A stretch of 5,394 bases of DNA from Methanosalsum sp. (GTDB taxonomy: Archaea; Halobacteriota; Methanosarcinia; Methanosarcinales; Methanosarcinaceae): assembly GCA_007127385.1 (NCBI GenBank), contig SKZM01000181.1, positions 1-5,394 of the forward strand, written 5' to 3'. The notes under the pieces are model-generated. The model was not told the DNA's origin. It worked only from the letters and a program-made list of their open reading frames with translations, and ran no database searches. Position 1 is the stretch's first letter; every line of letters begins with the position of its first letter. Below, in pieces: positions 1 through 5,394 of the stretch. Position numbers and translations under genes: made by a program.

Positions 1-79
1 TCACTTCTGCAAGTGTTCTGTCATCGATCTGATAGTCACCAGTGATGCCTTTTATTTGTCTGTCCTGCATTGTGTCCAT
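1..79 (-). CDS. 5'-partial CDS of unknown product
   Basis: An open frame reads leftward from an ATG at 79-77 to the window edge, giving 26 residues that begin MDTMQDRQIKGITGDYQIDD. I do not recognise the protein. Support for a real start is a GTGAT at about 84-88 (minus sense), which can pair with the AUCAC at the 3' end of archaeal 16S rRNA, and a TATAAATA-like box just upstream at about 91-98. That box lies so close that its transcript could instead start near the second in-frame ATG at 70-68. The gene would be divergent from the radical-SAM gene and share its intergenic region. The fragment is short, so chance openness cannot be excluded. Confidence 0.45.
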   Translation of the reverse strand, partial: MDTMQDRQIKGITGDYQIDDRTLAEV

Positions 80-215
80 TCAAATCACTTATTTATAGCA
101 TTCAATTAATATTTTATCCCTTTACCTGAAGAAACTGTATAAGAGCCATGTATCTATTTGTAAGGCATAGGTCATGTATAGGCAATGATCTAATTTTCAT
201 AAGTGGTTATCACTG

Positions 216-232
216 TGAAAATATTAAAATAT
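216..232 (+). promoter_or_regulatory. Putative BRE/TATA promoter of the radical-SAM gene
   Basis: An A-rich stretch (GAAAATATTAAAATATC) has a purine-rich BRE-like start followed by a TATA-like core centred near 225. A start about 25 nt downstream, near 250, would leave a leader of roughly 17 nt before the ATG at 267. Just upstream is a small inverted repeat, AGTG (202-205) / CACT (211-214), that could be an operator. The whole region is AT-rich, so the call is tentative. Confidence 0.35.
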
Positions 233-266
233 CATTGAAGATATTCTATCATAGGGATTAAGCTAT

Positions 267-1814
267 ATGAAAAGTATAAAGTCACTTTGTCCGGAGTGCC
301 ATTTTCCTATAGATGGAAAGCTGTTTGAAGAAGATGGGAAATTAATGGTGGAAAAAACATGCAGTGAGCATGGCAGTTACAGGGATATATACTGGTCAGA
401 TGCTGACCTTTTCCATCGCTTTGATAAATATTCAGTATCTGGAGATGGACTTTCCAATCCAATAACCTCTGATGATTCGCACTGCCCTGAAAATTGTGGG
501 GTCTGTTCAGCTCACAGGACAACCACGCTCCTTGCAAATATAGATGTCACAAACAGGTGTAATATGAAATGTCCTGTCTGTTTTTCCAATTCAAACGCAA
601 AGGGGTATCTATACGAACCCAGCAGGGACCAGATCCGGGATATGCTGGAAATTCTGCGAAATGAGAAGCCGGCCAGGTGTCTTTCAGTACAGTTCTCAGG
701 TGGAGAACCAACAGTTCGCAGTGATCTTCCCGATATTGTTTCAATGGCCCGTCAGATGGGTTTTATTCAGATCCAGATAGCTACAAACGGAATTGTACTT
801 GCCAGCAACCTGAACTTTGCAGAAAAACTCCATTATGCCGGACTTGATACAGTTTATCTTCAGTTTGATGGTGTTTCAGAGGAACCTTATCTCAAAACAA
901 GGGGGTTCAATGTCTTCCCCATTAAAGAAAAAGCTATAGAAAACTGCAGGAAGGCAAATATCCGAAGCATTGCCCTTGTTCCAACGCTTGCAAAGGGTGT
1001 TAATGATCATCAGGTAGGGGATATGATAGATTTTGCATCCCAGAGACTTGATATGGTTAAAGGAATAAACTTCCAGCCAATGGCATTTACAGGCAGAGTT
1101 GACCAGGATACACGTGAAAACAGAAGAATAACCATACCTGACCTCATCAAACTGGTAGAGGATCAGACCGATGGTCAGGTTAGCAGAGATGCATGGTATC
1201 CTGTTCCTTTTGTTGTACCTATATCCAGATTTATTTCCCTTATGAGAAATACTCCTGTTCCTGAATTGAGCTGCCATCCACATTGTGGTACAGGTACCTA
1301 TGTATTTGTAGAGAATGGTAAACTGATACCTATAACTGATTTTGTGGATGTGGAAGGAATGACCGAATATCTGACAGAAACTGTACAGGAAAACAATGGG
1401 AATAATTCCAGACTGAAATCTGCATCATTAATGGCAAAGGCAGCCTACAGGATTCCAGGTTTTATAGACCAGGAAAAGGCCCCTAAGACCGTAAATGTAA
1501 AAAAACTGTTTACCAACTTTTTTACAAAAGGTACGGTGGATGTAACCAAGGAGTTTCACAGAAATGCACTGTTCCTTGGATCAATGCATTTTCAGGACAT
1601 GTATAATTTTGATATTGAAAGGGTTCAAAGATGCGGGGTTCACTATGCAACTCCCGATGGACGCTTGATTCCTTTCTGTACGTACAACATTTTTTACCGG
1701 GATGAAATAGAACAAAAGTTTTCAATACCACTTAATTCTGCAGCAGGGATTCCTTCACGATCTGTGGAAAAGGAGACAACTGAAGATAATTTTTCCAAAG
1801 CAGCTACTCATTAA
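267..1814 (+). CDS. tes: Radical-SAM protein, probable tetraether lipid synthase (Tes, MJ0619 family)
   Basis: This is probably the radical-SAM enzyme that joins the phytanyl chains of two archaeol-type lipids through C-C bonds to make membrane-spanning tetraethers (GDGT). Visible in the 515 residues are: an N-terminal metal-site pattern (C8-x2-C11, C32-x2-H35); a second cysteine set C73-x3-C77-x2-C80; the radical-SAM motif C98-x3-C102-x2-C105 in TNRCNMKCPVCF; the SAM-binding GGEPT at 145-149; and C-terminal cysteines C336/C340 and C456/C471 around HYATPDGRLIPFC. This many-cysteine layout and the length fit the MJ0619 family, whose M. jannaschii member is reported to carry three 4Fe-4S clusters and a rubredoxin-like site. 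Which cysteines bind which centre is inferred. An earlier report tied MJ0619 to methylation in methanopterin synthesis, so a pterin methylase is the main alternative. The ATG at 267 gives the expected N-terminus directly before the first CxxC; a weak AGGGA lies at 253-257. The gene appears monocistronic, with no partner close on the same strand. Confidence 0.8.
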   Translation: MKSIKSLCPECHFPIDGKLFEEDGKLMVEKTCSEHGSYRDIYWSDADLFHRFDKYSVSGDGLSNPITSDDSHCPENCGVCSAHRTTTLLANIDVTNRCNMKCPVCFSNSNAKGYLYEPSRDQIRDMLEILRNEKPARCLSVQFSGGEPTVRSDLPDIVSMARQMGFIQIQIATNGIVLASNLNFAEKLHYAGLDTVYLQFDGVSEEPYLKTRGFNVFPIKEKAIENCRKANIRSIALVPTLAKGVNDHQVGDMIDFASQRLDMVKGINFQPMAFTGRVDQDTRENRRITIPDLIKLVEDQTDGQVSRDAWYPVPFVVPISRFISLMRNTPVPELSCHPHCGTGTYVFVENGKLIPITDFVDVEGMTEYLTETVQENNGNNSRLKSASLMAKAAYRIPGFIDQEKAPKTVNVKKLFTNFFTKGTVDVTKEFHRNALFLGSMHFQDMYNFDIERVQRCGVHYATPDGRLIPFCTYNIFYRDEIEQKFSIPLNSAAGIPSRSVEKETTEDNFSKAATH

Positions 1815-1835
1815 ATTTTTCATTTCATGTTAGTC
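1812..1835 (+). terminator. Putative U-run terminator after the radical-SAM gene
   Basis: The stop codon runs straight into a T-rich tract (TTTTT at 1816-1820, then CATTTCATGTTAG). There is no stable hairpin, but archaeal RNA polymerase commonly terminates at U-runs alone. A new promoter follows within 40 bp, which supports separate transcription units. Confidence 0.35.
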
Positions 1836-1843
1836 AGTTTGCA

Positions 1844-1896
1844 CGAACCATATAAATAATATAATACCTGTGGTATATAGTATATTTGTATAAATA
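1844..1896 (+). promoter_or_regulatory. Dual TATA-box promoter region of the S-layer gene
   Basis: The box TATAAATA occurs twice, at 1851-1858 (preceded by the BRE-like CGAACCA) and at 1889-1896. Starts about 25 nt downstream would fall near 1880 and 1920, giving leaders of about 57 and 17 nt before the ATG at 1937. Between the boxes is an inverted repeat ATACC-TGT-GGTAT (1864-1876), placed where a repressor could block the first start site. A second small repeat, GGTAA (1907-1911) / TTACC (1917-1921), lies in the longer leader just before the ribosome binding site. Promoter use is inferred from sequence only. Confidence 0.5.
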
Positions 1897-1924
1897 TTTA
1901 AATGAGGGTAAAAAAATTACCTAT

Positions 1925-1931
1925 GGGAGTG
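1925..1931 (+). promoter_or_regulatory. Shine-Dalgarno site that fixes the S-layer start
   Basis: GGGAGTG contains GGAG (1926-1929), 7 nt before the ATG at 1937. It selects this ATG over an in-frame TTG at 1886, which would add 17 residues in front of an otherwise textbook signal peptide and has no comparable site. Confidence 0.6.
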
Positions 1932-1936
1932 TATAT

Positions 1937-2407
1937 ATGAAAAACATTAGATTAGTTAGATTACTTGCTGTTATGGCAATAACTGTGCTGTTATGTGCAA
2001 CATCAATTGCAGCCTCAGATGTATATGAGACTGGAAACAGGGTATGGGATGCACAGGAAAACCTGTCTCTAACATATACCTGGACTCCGCAGAGTTATTC
2101 AGGATTTTACTATGATCTTGATACTGGTGAAGGGTCTGAAAATCTTACCATCAGGCTTGACAGTGATACAGATAGGTCAATAGGTTCTGGAGATATGGAA
2201 TATGTGACAAGACCTATTGATACGTCCTTTGAGAACAGAGACTGGGGTTCATACCAGGTAATAGGATTTATGGCAGAGAGATACTTTGCAGGGTATACGA
2301 CAGACTCTGAATTTGCTGATCGTGAGGTCAGTATCATGGCTGATGGACAGCTATCAAGGGTTCTGACAGATAGTGATGACCGTAGATCCTATTTCCCGGG
2401 GTCGTAA
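1937..2407 (+). CDS. N-terminal part of the S-layer protein (156 residues as read)
   Basis: This is the product if translation stops at the TAA. It has a basic N-region (KNIRLVR), a hydrophobic core (LLAVMAITVLLCATSIA) and a likely signal-peptidase site after A25 or A26. About half of S-layer repeat 1 follows, with the family signatures WTPQSYSGFYYDLDTGEGSE and GFMAERYFAGY. Two N-glycosylation sequons (NLS and NLT) lie in the repeat. The fragment ends at DDRRSYFPGS, in the middle of a domain, without a membrane anchor. If made, it would probably be secreted and misfolded rather than built into a lattice. An in-frame TTG at 1886 is a possible but inferior start. Confidence 0.6.
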   Translation: MKNIRLVRLLAVMAITVLLCATSIAASDVYETGNRVWDAQENLSLTYTWTPQSYSGFYYDLDTGEGSENLTIRLDSDTDRSIGSGDMEYVTRPIDTSFENRDWGSYQVIGFMAERYFAGYTTDSEFADREVSIMADGQLSRVLTDSDDRRSYFPGS

Positions 2408-3664
2408 ATAACCCTTGAAGACGGATATGTCCTGACAATTTCAGAGATTGACCTTGCAGGTAACAATGTCCTGGTCTCCTTGAGAAAAGACGGTGTTGAA
2501 GTGGATCAGGCAATAGTATCTGCTGGATCTGACTATGTCTACGAAACAGATGTAGGGAATGTAGATGATGTTCCAATAATCGCAGTCCATATTCAACAGG
2601 TATTCAGGGGTACCCAGACAGATGCTGTCTTTATTGAAGGGATATTCCAGATTTCAGAGGACTATGTAAGTATTGAGACCGGTGATCGTTTTGGCAGAAT
2701 GGAGATAAGCTCTGTGACCGAGAATGAGATTATGATGGAAAACCATGCCACAGTATCACTTTCAAGGGGCAGTACCATCAATATCATGGGTAATCTCAAT
2801 ATTGAGGTGGCAGATGATGCAGTTCTCAGGTTTGCTCCCTTTGTTGATATGAGCCAGCCTGGAACATATGAGCTGAGAGGTACAGTTACTGAACAGGCTT
2901 CCATCTGGACACCATTAAACTTTGAAGGTTTTTACTACAACATAGATGAAGGAATTGGTACCGAATCACTTGAAGTGGAACAGCTGAGTGACCGTAGAAT
3001 TGCTGATGAAGGATTGGTTTATACAAGTGTTCCTGAAGAGGTAAGTTTTGAGAGATCAGCCTGGGGCAATTTTGAGGTCATTGGTTTTATGGCTGAAAAA
3101 TACTTTGCCGGATATCCTGAAAATGTTCTCACAGATTCAAGGGTAAGTCTTCTTGATGCCGGTCAAATGTCAAAGGTTCTCATTGACGATGATTCTCGAA
3201 GATCTGTGTTCACAGGGTCCACCCTTGCTCTGGAAGATGGATATACATTAAATATTGAAGAAATAGACCTCGCAGGTAACAACGCCCTAATCTCCCTGAG
3301 AAAAGACGGTTCTCAGATAGAACAGGCAATAGTACCTGCAGGAAGTAGCTATGTATACGAGACTGATGTAGGTGCAGTGTCCGATGTGCCTGTAATTGCG
3401 GTCAGGTTCGATCAGATATTTAGAGGTACTGAGCTGAATGCAGTATTCATTGGTGGTGTCTTCCAGATATCTGAAGATTATGTAACTGTGGATGTAGGTG
3501 ACAGATTTGGCAGAATGAGGGTATCTTCCATTACACCGGATGAGATAGTACTTAGAAATGACGGAGCAATGACCCTTGCCCGTGGTGGTACCGTGAGTAT
3601 CATGGGTGATATGAAGTTCAGAGTCGCTGATTCTACTGATGTACGATACTATCCTTTTGTGGAA
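2027..3664 (+). repeat. Tandem duplicated S-layer domain within the gene
   Basis: Two copies of the S-layer family duplication domain lie head to tail, with a register of 816 nt in the second half (GGTAAC at 2459 and 3275; the Pro of APFVD/YPFVE at 2837 and 3653) and 825 nt near the start (the Trp codon of WTP at 2081 and 2906), implying three residues of net indel between. Similarity is visible at nucleotide level, for instance CTTGCAGGTAACAA versus CTCGCAGGTAACAA. Unit 1 is about 2027-2848 and unit 2 about 2870-3664. Confidence 0.75.
2405..2407 (+). other. In-frame TAA within S-layer repeat 1
   Basis: The codons around it read TCG TAA ATA ACC CTT GAA GAC. The matching place in repeat 2, exactly 816 nt downstream (3221-3223), reads TCC ACC CTT GCT CTG GAA GAT, so the stop sits opposite Thr. 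One base change from AAA, CAA or GAA would create TAA; from a Thr codon two changes are needed. There is no frame shift, since both flanks are in the same frame. Confidence 0.85.
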
Positions 3665-4546
3665 GTTGTTACTCTGCCAGGTGATACTCTTGAGATAGAT
3701 ATGCCTGATGTTCTGGCCGCAGGATCGACTACTGATATTGTGGTGACCTCAAGAGGTGCAGCTGTTGAAGATGTATCTGTTAGATTTGCAGGGGAGCTGA
3801 TCGGCACAACTGATGATGAAGGTCTTATCAGATATGTACCACAGGAAACTGGAACTTATGAGGTGAGAGCTGAAAAGTCCGGATTTGTCAGTGCAAGCAG
3901 AACAGTGAAAGTGGTATCTGCTGATGATATGCAGTATGTGTTATCCATTGATGTATCTCCTGAGGTTGTTTATGAAGGAGAAAACATTACCATATCAGTC
4001 ACCACTGCTATAGATGCAGAACCACTTGCAGATGTTGAGGTGTTCTATGACGGTGTGCATATAGGAGATACCGATGAACAGGGGCAGCTGTCATACACTG
4101 TGGAAGACCCAGGTGTTCATAAAATAGCTGTAGAGCCTGAAGGTTATATTCCTGCAGAGTACAGTTTTGAAGTGCTGGAAGGTGATCTGATGTTTGAAAT
4201 ATCCAATCTGGCAGTATCACCGCTTGAGGTACAGCCTGATGAACCTGTAACAATCACTGTGGATGTGGAGAATATTGGCATAGCATCCCATGAACGCGAT
4301 ATTGAGTTGCTTGTTAATGAAGAAGTAGCTGATACAAGGACTGTTAGTCTGGATTCAGGTGAGACAAGGACACTGGAATTCACCCACTCTGAAACCGAAC
4401 CCGGTGACTATACCGTGCAGATTGGTGATGAAATAATGACCTTCACGGTGCAGGAGCCTGAACCGGTTCCGTTTGTAGGTATACTTGCATCTGTAGCTGC
4501 AGTCCTCGGGGCTGTAATTTTGTTCAGATGGAAGCAGAAAAGGTGA
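2480..4546 (+). CDS. C-terminal part of the S-layer protein: rest of repeat 1, repeat 2, Ig-like, CARDB-like, membrane anchor
   Basis: This part is open from just after the TAA (2408); the first usable start codon is a TTG at 2480, but it has no ribosome binding site and lies inside a conserved strand (SLRKDG), so it is not a natural N-terminus. A protein restarted here would lack a signal peptide and could not be exported normally. Contents in order: the end of repeat 1; the complete repeat 2 (IWTPLNFEGFYY, GFMAEKYFAGY, EIDLAGNNALISLRKDG); two carboxypeptidase-regulatory/Ig-like domains (for example DVEVFYDGVHIGDTDEQGQL); a CARDB-type domain with EPVTITVDVENIG; and the helix FVGILASVAAVLGAVILF before RWKQKR. 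The residues before the helix read PVPF, not the PGF expected of an archaeosortase PGF-CTERM signal, so the protein is probably anchored by the helix itself. One further sequon (NIT) lies in the second Ig-like domain. Confidence 0.6.
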   Translation: MRKDGVEVDQAIVSAGSDYVYETDVGNVDDVPIIAVHIQQVFRGTQTDAVFIEGIFQISEDYVSIETGDRFGRMEISSVTENEIMMENHATVSLSRGSTINIMGNLNIEVADDAVLRFAPFVDMSQPGTYELRGTVTEQASIWTPLNFEGFYYNIDEGIGTESLEVEQLSDRRIADEGLVYTSVPEEVSFERSAWGNFEVIGFMAEKYFAGYPENVLTDSRVSLLDAGQMSKVLIDDDSRRSVFTGSTLALEDGYTLNIEEIDLAGNNALISLRKDGSQIEQAIVPAGSSYVYETDVGAVSDVPVIAVRFDQIFRGTELNAVFIGGVFQISEDYVTVDVGDRFGRMRVSSITPDEIVLRNDGAMTLARGGTVSIMGDMKFRVADSTDVRYYPFVEVVTLPGDTLEIDMPDVLAAGSTTDIVVTSRGAAVEDVSVRFAGELIGTTDDEGLIRYVPQETGTYEVRAEKSGFVSASRTVKVVSADDMQYVLSIDVSPEVVYEGENITISVTTAIDAEPLADVEVFYDGVHIGDTDEQGQLSYTVEDPGVHKIAVEPEGYIPAEYSFEVLEGDLMFEISNLAVSPLEVQPDEPVTITVDVENIGIASHERDIELLVNEEVADTRTVSLDSGETRTLEFTHSETEPGDYTVQIGDEIMTFTVQEPEPVPFVGILASVAAVLGAVILFRWKQKR

Positions 4547-4555
4547 AATCAGATA

Positions 4556-4594
4556 TGCCATAACCTGTAATAACTGGTTATGGCAATATTTTTT
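4556..4594 (+). terminator. Hairpin plus T-run terminator after the S-layer gene
   Basis: A perfect 10-bp inverted repeat, TGCCATAACC (4556-4565) and GGTTATGGCA (4576-4585), encloses a 10-nt loop and is followed by six T at 4589-4594. It lies 10 nt after the S-layer stop codon. This is the form of an intrinsic terminator, although archaea mainly need the U-run. It also lies only 17 nt before the next start codon, so it would be in the leader of any readthrough transcript. Confidence 0.75.
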
Positions 4595-4611
4595 CAAGGC
4601 CGATTGAATTC

Positions 4612-4923
4612 ATGAACAGCTATATTTGTGAACTAATTCCAGAAGATTTTGAATACGCAGATCCGCCACTCTCACTGAACTATGTGGTGAACGTTTTTAA
4701 AAAATATGATCTGGAATTCATAGCCCATTTTGGTGATGAACTCTTTTATGTATCACATACTCAAGGAGAGCCAATGCTCCCTGCACCAGGCGGGATATAT
4801 CCTCTGGAAATAGATCAGATATTTAGCTATATGGCAATGGAGAGAATTAATGTAATCCGTTACAGAGATGGAAAAATGTACCGGGAGACCCTGGGAGAAA
4901 TACCCAGCAGGCTGGATATGTAG
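4612..4923 (+). CDS. Small protein of unknown function (103 residues)
   Basis: I do not recognise this protein. It looks soluble, with one cysteine (C6), no signal peptide and no membrane segment. It has an acidic N-terminus (ELIPEDFEYADPP) and a probable alpha/beta make-up with alternating strand-like stretches (LEFIAHFGDELFYVSHTQ, INVIRYRDGKMYRETLGEI) around a helical KKYD region and a Pro/Gly-rich turn (PMLPAPGGIYP). Codon use resembles its neighbours. The ATG at 4612 has only a weak AAGG at 4596-4599, 12 nt upstream. The gene begins directly after the S-layer terminator and ends in TAG; the next in-frame stop is a TAA at 4957-4959. The neighbours give no clear clue to its role. Confidence 0.65.
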   Translation: MNSYICELIPEDFEYADPPLSLNYVVNVFKKYDLEFIAHFGDELFYVSHTQGEPMLPAPGGIYPLEIDQIFSYMAMERINVIRYRDGKMYRETLGEIPSRLDM

Positions 4924-4955
4924 GTATCTATTTTTCCATCAAATCTTTTTTATTA
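4924..4955. terminator. T-rich convergent region between the small gene and the TnpB stub
   Basis: T-runs at 4931-4935 and 4946-4951 follow the TAG of the rightward gene and could end its transcript through U-run termination. The leftward TnpB stub stops at 4956, so the two units converge here. No strong hairpin is visible. Confidence 0.35.
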
Positions 4956-5312
4956 TTAAGAGGAAGAGGATTTTTTGCCAATAACTATAGAAGAAGTATT
5001 GAATCGAGGGTAACCGGGTTTATGTCCATTTCTTACACGTCTGAAAAAGTGCTTGAATGCAAGGTCTATTCTTTCCTGTACTTCTTGAAGGGTTTGAGAG
5101 AACACTTCCTTATATTCAGGATTCTCTTTTTTCCATTCGGGTAGTAGTTTGTTAAGAGTGTATTTAGATAGAGTTTCTCCTCTTTCTTCATAAGCGTTTT
5201 TTCGTTCTGCTATTGTACGATTATACACTTGTCTGCATATCTCTAAGCTGCGCTCCATCTGTTCTTGTTGTGGTTTATTCGGATAGATACGGAACTTATA
5301 TGTCTTACGCAT
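4956..5312 (-). pseudogene. tnpB: Truncated IS200/IS605-family TnpB (OrfB), N-terminal stub
   Basis: TnpB is the RNA-guided nuclease carried by IS200/IS605 transposons. The first 104 residues (5312 down to 5001) match the family's N-terminus: MRKTYKFRIYPNKPQQEQM, then RQVYNRTIAERKNAYEE, the helix EVQERIDLAFKHFFRRV, and KPGYPRF. A functional TnpB has about 370-400 residues, so the central part, the RuvC-like catalytic acidic residues and the zinc finger are all missing. After PRF the sequence no longer looks like TnpB: a 14-residue tail (NTSSIVIGKK and four Ser) runs to a TAA at 4958-4956. This marks a deletion joint or an insertion boundary near 5000. No tnpA is in the window. Its own expression signals survive: AAGGTA at 5315-5320 and an AAATATAAATTT box at about 5342-5357, both in minus sense. 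It is probably a dead remnant. Confidence 0.8.
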
Positions 5313-5356
5313 TGTACCTTAATATGCAGTGTTTGCTTAAGAAATTTATATTTAAA

Positions 5357-5393
5357 TTAGATTATCTAAAAGGTGGGGTACGATTCATCCCAC
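5357..5393 (-). repeat. Inverted repeats upstream of the TnpB stub, possible transposon left end
   Basis: Two palindromes lie 5' of tnpB. TTAGAT-T-ATCTAA (5357-5369) is a perfect 6-bp repeat. GTGGGGT (5373-5379) and ATCCCAC (5387-5393) form a 7-bp stem with one G-T wobble and a 7-nt loop. IS200/IS605 elements carry subterminal hairpins bound by TnpA, and a position about 60-80 bp before tnpB suits a left end. The window ends here, so the element boundary cannot be seen. The hairpin could equally belong to a gene beyond the edge. Confidence 0.35.
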
Positions 5394-5394
5394 A

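Larger units (their letters stand above)
1937..4546 (+). pseudogene. S-layer protein gene (tandem DUF1608 domains) interrupted by one in-frame TAA
   Basis: The whole locus reads as 869 codons in one frame, broken only at codon 157 (TAA, 2405-2407). Domains with the interruption ignored: signal peptide 1-26; S-layer repeat 1 about 30-305; S-layer repeat 2 about 318-577; Ig-like domain about 577-662; second Ig-like domain about 665-748; CARDB-like domain about 750-840; membrane helix 846-863; basic tail RWKQKR. Such proteins are exported, often N-glycosylated, and form the paracrystalline coat of Methanosarcinales. The known M. acetivorans S-layer protein (MA0829) is about 670 residues with two such domains and a C-terminal anchor, so the extra Ig/CARDB stalk makes this one longer. 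Sequence after the stop keeps full family similarity and no other stop occurs, so the break is recent, tolerated or an artefact. I call it a pseudogene by default; a readthrough gene or an assembly error remain real alternatives. Confidence 0.65.

Noticed and set aside
147..180. Direct repeat CATGTAT (147-153 and 173-179) in the intergenic region
   Set aside because: Only 7 bp with two copies in AT-rich DNA; not a CRISPR and not clearly an operator.
148..261. Short plus-strand open frame of 37 codons before the radical-SAM gene
   Set aside because: No ribosome binding site, composition like the AT-rich intergenic DNA, and it overlaps the likely promoter; open by chance.
876..1283. Minus-strand 135-codon open frame inside the radical-SAM gene
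   Set aside because: It lies fully opposite a conserved enzyme gene, has no ribosome site and no recognisable protein features.
1886..1936. TTG at 1886 as start of the S-layer protein
   Set aside because: It would put 17 mostly polar residues before a clean signal peptide, and the GGAG site points to the ATG at 1937.
2396..2480. Programmed frameshift or intein/intron at the S-layer interruption
   Set aside because: Both sides are in the same frame and align to repeat 2 with no extra sequence, so nothing is inserted and no shift is needed.
2334..2576. Minus-strand open frame spanning the S-layer stop codon
   Set aside because: Low-quality His/Leu/Gln/Arg-rich translation opposite a conserved coding strand; a shadow of the S-layer frame.

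Overview
The window looks like a piece of a methanogenic archaeal chromosome, most likely Methanosarcinales (Methanosarcinaceae such as Methanolobus or Methanosarcina relatives). Four things suggest this: a two-repeat S-layer protein of the Methanosarcina DUF1608 type, a radical-SAM enzyme of the MJ0619/tetraether-synthase type, TATAAATA promoter boxes with short Shine-Dalgarno matches, and U-run termination. The genus is an inference; no rRNA or other marker is present.

Layout. Positions 1-79 (minus) hold the first codons of an unrecognised gene that leaves the window. A divergent intergenic region (80-266) follows. Positions 267-1814 (+) encode a complete 515-residue radical-SAM protein, probably tetraether synthase (Tes). 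Next is an AT-rich promoter region with two identical TATA boxes. Positions 1937-4546 (+) hold a large S-layer gene with a signal peptide, two tandem S-layer domains, two Ig-like/carboxypeptidase-regulatory-like domains, a CARDB-like domain and a C-terminal membrane anchor. One in-frame TAA at 2405-2407 splits it; the frame is open and well conserved on both sides. A perfect 10-bp hairpin with a T-run (4556-4594) closes this unit. Positions 4612-4923 (+) encode a 103-residue protein of unknown function. Positions 4956-5312 (minus) hold the N-terminal stub of an IS200/IS605-type TnpB, followed at the window edge by a hairpin that may mark the element's left end.

Both large genes concern the cell envelope: one probably builds membrane-spanning lipids and the other is a surface-layer or surface-anchored protein. 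They have separate promoters and terminators, so adjacency is the only link the sequence shows. The most interesting observation is the single in-frame UAA in the otherwise intact S-layer frame. Read literally, it makes the locus a fresh pseudogene, a readthrough gene or a sequence error. Pyrrolysine decoding cannot explain it, because that uses UAG.
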